8,815 nucleotides of DNA from Treponema sp. GTDB lineage: Bacteria > Spirochaetota > Spirochaetia > Treponematales > Treponemataceae. Positions 6,482 through 8,815 of the stretch are shown piece by piece. Under the pieces are notes generated by a model. It was not told where the DNA came from, did no database searches, and saw nothing but the letters and a program-made list of their open reading frames with translations. Every line of letters begins with the position of its first letter. Position 1 is the stretch's first letter. The position numbers and the translations under genes were made by a program. Location of the stretch: assembly GCA_012799545.1 (NCBI GenBank), contig JAAZLA010000116.1:1-8815 (forward strand). The letters run 5' to 3'.

Positions 6482-7390
6482 TTATTCAGTTTCAATAAAA
6501 ATTTTTTGAAGCGACTCTGTTTCAATTTTATTTTCAAAATCGTCTTCCAGCTTGTAAAAAAAATCTATCCCCGTTATTTTTTCTACTTCGCGTATGGTGC
6601 AAAGGTATTCTGAAAAATGTTTTTCACCCTTTGCATTGGGAATTATATAGGCTGCGGCAATAGCTGCAAAAAACAAGTCATCTGTTTCTCTATTTCTTTT
6701 TACGATTGGTGATAAAAATATTTTATAATAGGCATTAGGTACAGCAACCTTGTTTATGCCTATTGTCTTGTATCCTTTGTTTTCAAGAATAGGTCCAGTA
6801 ACAACATAGACGATGCCGTAACGCTCAGCCCATTTTCTCCCTTCTGCTTCAAGATTTGCCCAAATACCTCTATTCATGGCTGGAACTTGCGGAGACATAT
6901 TGCTCATGTAAAAAGTTTCGCTCATAGCCAGAGAATCAAAAGCAAAATCTGCTGCAGGTGCAATATGCCCTCTGTCATAACCGCTGCCGCGATAGTCTTC
7001 AAGGCTTGCGCTTCCTGTACTTATTTTTGGATCTACCCGAAAATTGTCTTTACGACTTGTGTTTTTTTCAAGTTTTTCTGTAGTGATAGTATAGGCTGCC
7101 CATTCGCATTGTTCAAAAGATTCTCTATAACATAATTGGTAGTATTCAAAAACACGTAGTTCATGGTCTTGTTTTTTTTCAAAAAATTCTATCGTGCTAT
7201 CTTCATCCTCTGTTTTTTCTTCAGCTATTGCGGGGCAAAGTGGAATTTCTAAAAAAGAAATTTCGAAAAAGGGATGCTGTTTTTCAAAAGATTTTTCTTC
7301 AGCATATACGGGAAAGTAAAAAGAAAAAGCTAAAAAAAGAGAAACACCGAGTCCTTGCCTTAGCCATTTGATTATATTTTTATCTAACAT
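6482..7390 (-). CDS. Exported DNA/RNA non-specific endonuclease (Serratia-nuclease family)
   Basis: Enzymes of this beta-beta-alpha-metal family cut DNA and RNA without sequence preference using one Mg ion. Counting from the ATG at 7390 (302 aa): a hydrophobic signal sequence (about 13-29) with a likely cleavage after VYA, an acidic pre-domain (about 30-79), then the nuclease domain with the signature DRGH (139-142; H142 is the general base), SNMSPQ (163-168), and MNRGIWANLE, where N173 aligns with the Mg-binding Asn and E181 with the conserved Glu of Serratia nuclease. AAGGA precedes the ATG by seven bases; a GTG directly upstream (7391-7393) would be only four bases away. It follows the 193-aa gene by about ten bases, so the two form an operon. 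It probably acts in the periplasm or outside the cell. No immunity protein is obvious, as expected for a secreted scavenging nuclease. Confidence 0.93.
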   Translation of the reverse strand: MLDKNIIKWLRQGLGVSLFLAFSFYFPVYAEEKSFEKQHPFFEISFLEIPLCPAIAEEKTEDEDSTIEFFEKKQDHELRVFEYYQLCYRESFEQCEWAAYTITTEKLEKNTSRKDNFRVDPKISTGSASLEDYRGSGYDRGHIAPAADFAFDSLAMSETFYMSNMSPQVPAMNRGIWANLEAEGRKWAERYGIVYVVTGPILENKGYKTIGINKVAVPNAYYKIFLSPIVKRNRETDDLFFAAIAAAYIIPNAKGEKHFSEYLCTIREVEKITGIDFFYKLEDDFENKIETESLQKIFIETE

Positions 7391-7400
7391 CACTTTATCC

Positions 7401-7982
7401 TTATTTTATTTTTACCCATTTCGCATCGAGCTCTTCCCAGTGAAAGGCATATTCCCATTTTCTATCCCAGGAAAACTCTAGAAGGGCAAGTTTAAAAACG
7501 CGAATTTCTGAGGGAAGATTTTTTTGCAAATCTTCGACCGAATGAATTTCTTTTTTATTTTCCGTTACATCGTTAAAAAAGCTGCTAGAAAAAACTGTCT
7601 TGTAGTCTTCACTTTTTTTTACAAAAACAAGCGGCATAGAAATAGTTTTTGGAAGAGGGGGGAAATCTGCTATTTGAATCTCAGTCCTATTTTTTTTTAT
7701 TTCAAAGCTTATGTTAAAGGCGAGGCTGAGCCATTGTCCATGCCTTTCTATTTCTCTTAGCTGCACTGGATTTTTCTTTTTTTGAAAATCGTTTTTCATA
7801 GCTTCTAGTATTTCTTTTTGTTCTTTTATTGTTTGTTTTGTATTGAATAAAACAAGGGGACAAAATAAGGGGTGGATAGGATAGACTTTTTCATTTACAA
7901 GTCTCGCCTGTATTTTTTTTAAAACTGCAATTTCATTGCCGTGGGGTATGAGTGCAAGCAAATTTATTTTATTATCTTCCAT
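7401..7982 (-). CDS. Hypothetical protein, 193 aa, first gene of the nuclease operon
   Basis: I do not recognise this family with confidence. It has no signal peptide or membrane segment, so a cytoplasmic product is likely. The N-terminus (NLLALIPHGNEIAVLKKI, then a Lys-rich helix and HPLFCPLVLF at 37-46) and the C-terminus (a strand around FKLALLEFSW, then aromatic-rich sequence) have a strand-helix-strand outline that faintly recalls 2H phosphoesterase/LigT proteins, but the two H-x-T/S motifs that define those enzymes are missing. The middle is Lys-rich, with a DFPPLP turn. The ATG follows AAGGAAGG (complement of 7987-7994) with four bases of spacing. The stop is about ten bases before the nuclease start, so they are cotranscribed. 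A run of nine A in the coding strand (complement of 7690-7698) could allow slippage. Confidence 0.82.
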   Translation of the reverse strand: MEDNKINLLALIPHGNEIAVLKKIQARLVNEKVYPIHPLFCPLVLFNTKQTIKEQKEILEAMKNDFQKKKNPVQLREIERHGQWLSLAFNISFEIKKNRTEIQIADFPPLPKTISMPLVFVKKSEDYKTVFSSSFFNDVTENKKEIHSVEDLQKNLPSEIRVFKLALLEFSWDRKWEYAFHWEELDAKWVKIK

Positions 7983-8009
7983 AGTGCCTTCCTTTTTACA
8001 GCTCCTGTA

Positions 8010-8038
8010 ATTATAGACTTTTTATTCTTGAAAGTGTA
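8010..8038 (-). promoter_or_regulatory. Putative promoter for the 193-aa gene and nuclease operon
   Basis: A perfect TATAAT -10 is present on the minus strand (complement of 8010-8015). At 17 bases upstream the -35 position reads TACACT (8033-8038), only 3 of 6, so an activator or extended contacts may be needed. Initiation near 8003 leaves about 20 bases before the ATG at 7982, containing AAGGAAGG. It interleaves with the opposing promoter candidate at 8014-8042. Confidence 0.45.
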
Positions 8039-8042
8039 GTAT
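8014..8042 (+). promoter_or_regulatory. Possible promoter for the lipoprotein gene
   Basis: TAGACT (8014-8019) and TAGTAT (8037-8042) are 17 bases apart, each 4 of 6 to consensus. Initiation would fall at the ATG at 8049, six bases after the -10, consistent with the missing Shine-Dalgarno. The match is weak, and a TTGAAA at 8028-8033 has no usable -10 before the gene. Confidence 0.25.
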
Positions 8043-8048
8043 GTTTAT

Positions 8049-8815
8049 ATGAAGAAAGTCTTTGTTTTTATAATTACTGTACTTTTAAGTATAATCAGTC
8101 TTGCTTCTTGCAATTCTGTTTCAAAGTCTTCTATTGCCTTAGAGCTAGAAGACCTTTCCTTTTCTTTGTTTGCACACAATGCAAATGCAAAAAAAGCATT
8201 CATCCCATCTCAGGGAAAAAGTCCCTATATGTTTTTTTCATTTGATGATTCCTTCCACCTCTTTGTTGACGAGTACAAGGATACAAGTCTTGCACTCTGC
8301 GTTGACATAGATTTTGCAGAAGATAGGACAGACGTAAAAAACAGGGGAAAGGAAAACAAAATAGCCTTTGGTTTTTTGACAAAAGATGATTTTACAAGCG
8401 ATGGCCTGCTAAAAACAGGCACACTCGTCAGCCGTTCTATGGTAACTGGTTTTATCGACAGTGCAGATTTTCAAGAGGGAATGTCGCTTTCTTTTAGTCT
8501 CCCTCAGGATACAAAGATAAAGGGTTTTTTCTTATACGCAACAGAAGACCTGTATCTTAAAAAAGCAAGGATACAAAAGCCTTCTCTCGGTTGGTCATTT
8601 GCAGAGGAGAGAGCTTTTTTTGCCTTTTCTGCAATGGGCGGGATTATTCCGTCAAGCTTAGCAATGGCGCAAAATGAGGGACTTTCTCTTGCCTTGAGTT
8701 CTTCCTTGGGGCTCGATACAAAGGAGGCCTATCTCTCTCTTGCTTTTTCCCCTCAAGAGCAACTTAGCCATCCTGAACGCTATCCCTCGGTCGTTCTCGA
8801 CTTGGATAAAGAAAG
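8049..8815 (+). CDS. Putative lipoprotein of unknown function (partial, C-terminus beyond right edge)
   Basis: The frame is open from the ATG at 8049 to the window edge (255 codons plus two bases). The N-terminus is a classic lipoprotein signal: MKK, a hydrophobic core (4-18), then the lipobox LASC with Cys21 as the lipidated residue; spirochaete lipoboxes tolerate this form. The exported part is rich in Phe, Ser and Asp with recurring beta-like strands (DLSFSLF, MSLSFSLP, LSLALSSSLG), suggesting a beta-rich fold. No catalytic motif is visible and I do not recognise the family. The start has no Shine-Dalgarno; an ATG at 8041 is followed by an immediate in-frame stop (ATG TTT ATA TGA) and is not used. 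It is divergent from the 193-aa/nuclease operon. Reality of the gene is well supported by the signal sequence and long open frame. Confidence 0.85.
   Translation, partial: MKKVFVFIITVLLSIISLASCNSVSKSSIALELEDLSFSLFAHNANAKKAFIPSQGKSPYMFFSFDDSFHLFVDEYKDTSLALCVDIDFAEDRTDVKNRGKENKIAFGFLTKDDFTSDGLLKTGTLVSRSMVTGFIDSADFQEGMSLSFSLPQDTKIKGFFLYATEDLYLKKARIQKPSLGWSFAEERAFFAFSAMGGIIPSSLAMAQNEGLSLALSSSLGLDTKEAYLSLAFSPQEQLSHPERYPSVVLDLDKE

Noticed and set aside
6482..7982. Toxin-immunity or contact-dependent nuclease module
   Set aside because: The nuclease has an ordinary signal peptide and no toxin-delivery domain, and the 193-aa partner lies upstream with no sign of being an inhibitor.
7998..8008. Small inverted repeat ACAG-CTC-CTGT in the leader of the 193-aa gene as an operator or riboswitch element
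   Set aside because: A four-base stem with a three-base loop is expected by chance and there is no further structure around it.
8200..8422. Minus-strand open frames of 60-65 aa at the right end
   Set aside because: They lie antisense within the lipoprotein gene, which has a proper signal sequence and a much longer frame.

Overview
The window reads as an ordinary, densely packed chromosomal segment from a spirochaete, most likely a Treponema. That call is an inference. It rests on the long PPi-dependent phosphofructokinase, a spirochaete-style lipobox (L-A-S-C), moderately AT-rich DNA with many A/T homopolymers, and the general look of the UvrB and HtrA proteins. I see no mobile element, CRISPR array, tRNA, rRNA or phage signature.

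Layout, left to right: (1) 1-573, minus, the N-terminal 191 codons of a PhnP-like metallo-beta-lactamase-fold hydrolase that runs off the left edge. (2) 574-652, a short divergent promoter region. (3) 653-1255, plus, a 200-aa unrecognised protein. (4) 1272-4497, minus, an htrA-uvrB operon: a membrane-anchored HtrA serine protease followed 16 bases later by the excision-repair protein UvrB. (5) 4498-4592, a rho-independent terminator whose hairpin overlaps the apparent htrA promoter. (6) 4593-6374, minus, PPi-phosphofructokinase with an unusual Lys/Ala-rich C-terminal tail; the better start is 39 bases inside the longest open frame. (7) 6482-7982, minus, a two-gene operon: a 193-aa unrecognised protein and an exported DNA/RNA non-specific (Serratia-type) nuclease. 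(8) 7983-8048, a second divergent promoter region. (9) 8049-8815, plus, the N-terminal 255 codons of an unrecognised lipoprotein, open at the right edge. No gene-free stretch exceeds 100 bases.

Functionally this is a mix of housekeeping jobs: central glycolysis (PFP), DNA repair (UvrB), envelope protein quality control (HtrA), nucleic-acid degradation outside the cytoplasm (nuclease) and a surface or periplasmic lipoprotein. No multi-gene novel system is evident. The most useful second-look items are regulatory: a promoter nested in a terminator, two interleaved divergent promoter pairs, and two genes that lack a Shine-Dalgarno sequence and have a -10-like element 6-7 bases before the ATG (possible leaderless mRNAs). 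Protein-level items are the basic tail on PFP, three conserved-looking orphans, and nine-base homopolymers inside two coding regions.
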